NCBI GenBank assembly: GCA_028684915.1
Contig: JAQUEZ010000343.1
Location: 1 to 5,615, forward strand
Length of the DNA stretch: 5,615 nt
Direction of reading: 5' to 3'
DNA from: Desulfobulbus sp.
GTDB lineage: Bacteria > Desulfobacterota > Desulfobulbia > Desulfobulbales > Desulfobulbaceae
A program made the translations under genes and the position numbers. Shown here one piece after another: positions 5,614-5,615 of this stretch (position 1 is its first letter; each line of letters opens with the position of its first letter). The notes under the pieces were generated by a model. The model saw nothing but the letters and a program-made list of their open reading frames with translations, did no database searches and had not been told where the DNA came from.

Positions 5614-5615
5614 CG

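Overview
This window appears to be an accessory type VI secretion (T6SS) neighbourhood from a Gram-negative bacterium. The evidence is one lipoprotein-type and one signal-peptide-bearing protein, a T6SS baseplate gene remnant, a Tli4-like immunity protein, and a fused ketoacyl-synthase-like/HEAT protein of the kind found next to T6SS loci. The style (RAYT transposase, T6SS accessory genes, moderate GC) suggests a Geobacter-like or related deltaproteobacterium, but that assignment is an inference and is weak. All convincing genes are on the minus strand, so the direction of transcription runs from right to left.

Reading in the direction of transcription: (i) 5613-5530 carries the apparent last 27 codons of an unidentified upstream gene. 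(ii) 5446-4412 encodes a lipoprotein-like Tli4-family T6SS lipase-immunity protein. (iii) 4381-2486 encodes a 631-residue protein that joins a degenerate thiolase-fold (beta-ketoacyl-synthase-like) half to the N-terminal part of a TIGR02270-type HEAT-repeat protein. (iv) 2534-1520 is a RAYT/TnpA-REP Y1 transposase unit bounded by a perfect 16-bp inverted repeat. Its right boundary lies inside the preceding gene and replaces that gene's C-terminus. (v) 1520-1185 is the last ~106 codons of tssF (impG/vasA), with the rest of the gene missing beyond the transposase unit. (vi) 1150-629 encodes a small exported cysteine-containing protein of unknown function. (vii) 589 to the left part of the window encodes a lysozyme-like/SLT-domain protein without a signal peptide. 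It is interrupted at about position 127 by a tandem ~23-bp repeat array that looks like the end of an IS21-family insertion sequence running off the left edge.

Taken together, the window looks like a T6SS effector/immunity region being rearranged by mobile elements: two T6SS-associated genes are truncated by a RAYT unit and one candidate peptidoglycan-degrading effector is cut by an IS end. The exported protein and the SLT protein are the best candidate for a little-described effector/immunity pair. The Tli4-like protein is probably the partner of whatever is encoded just right of the window. The immunity-like and SLT genes look AT-richer by eye than the ketoacyl-synthase/HEAT gene, which fits modular acquisition of effector cassettes.
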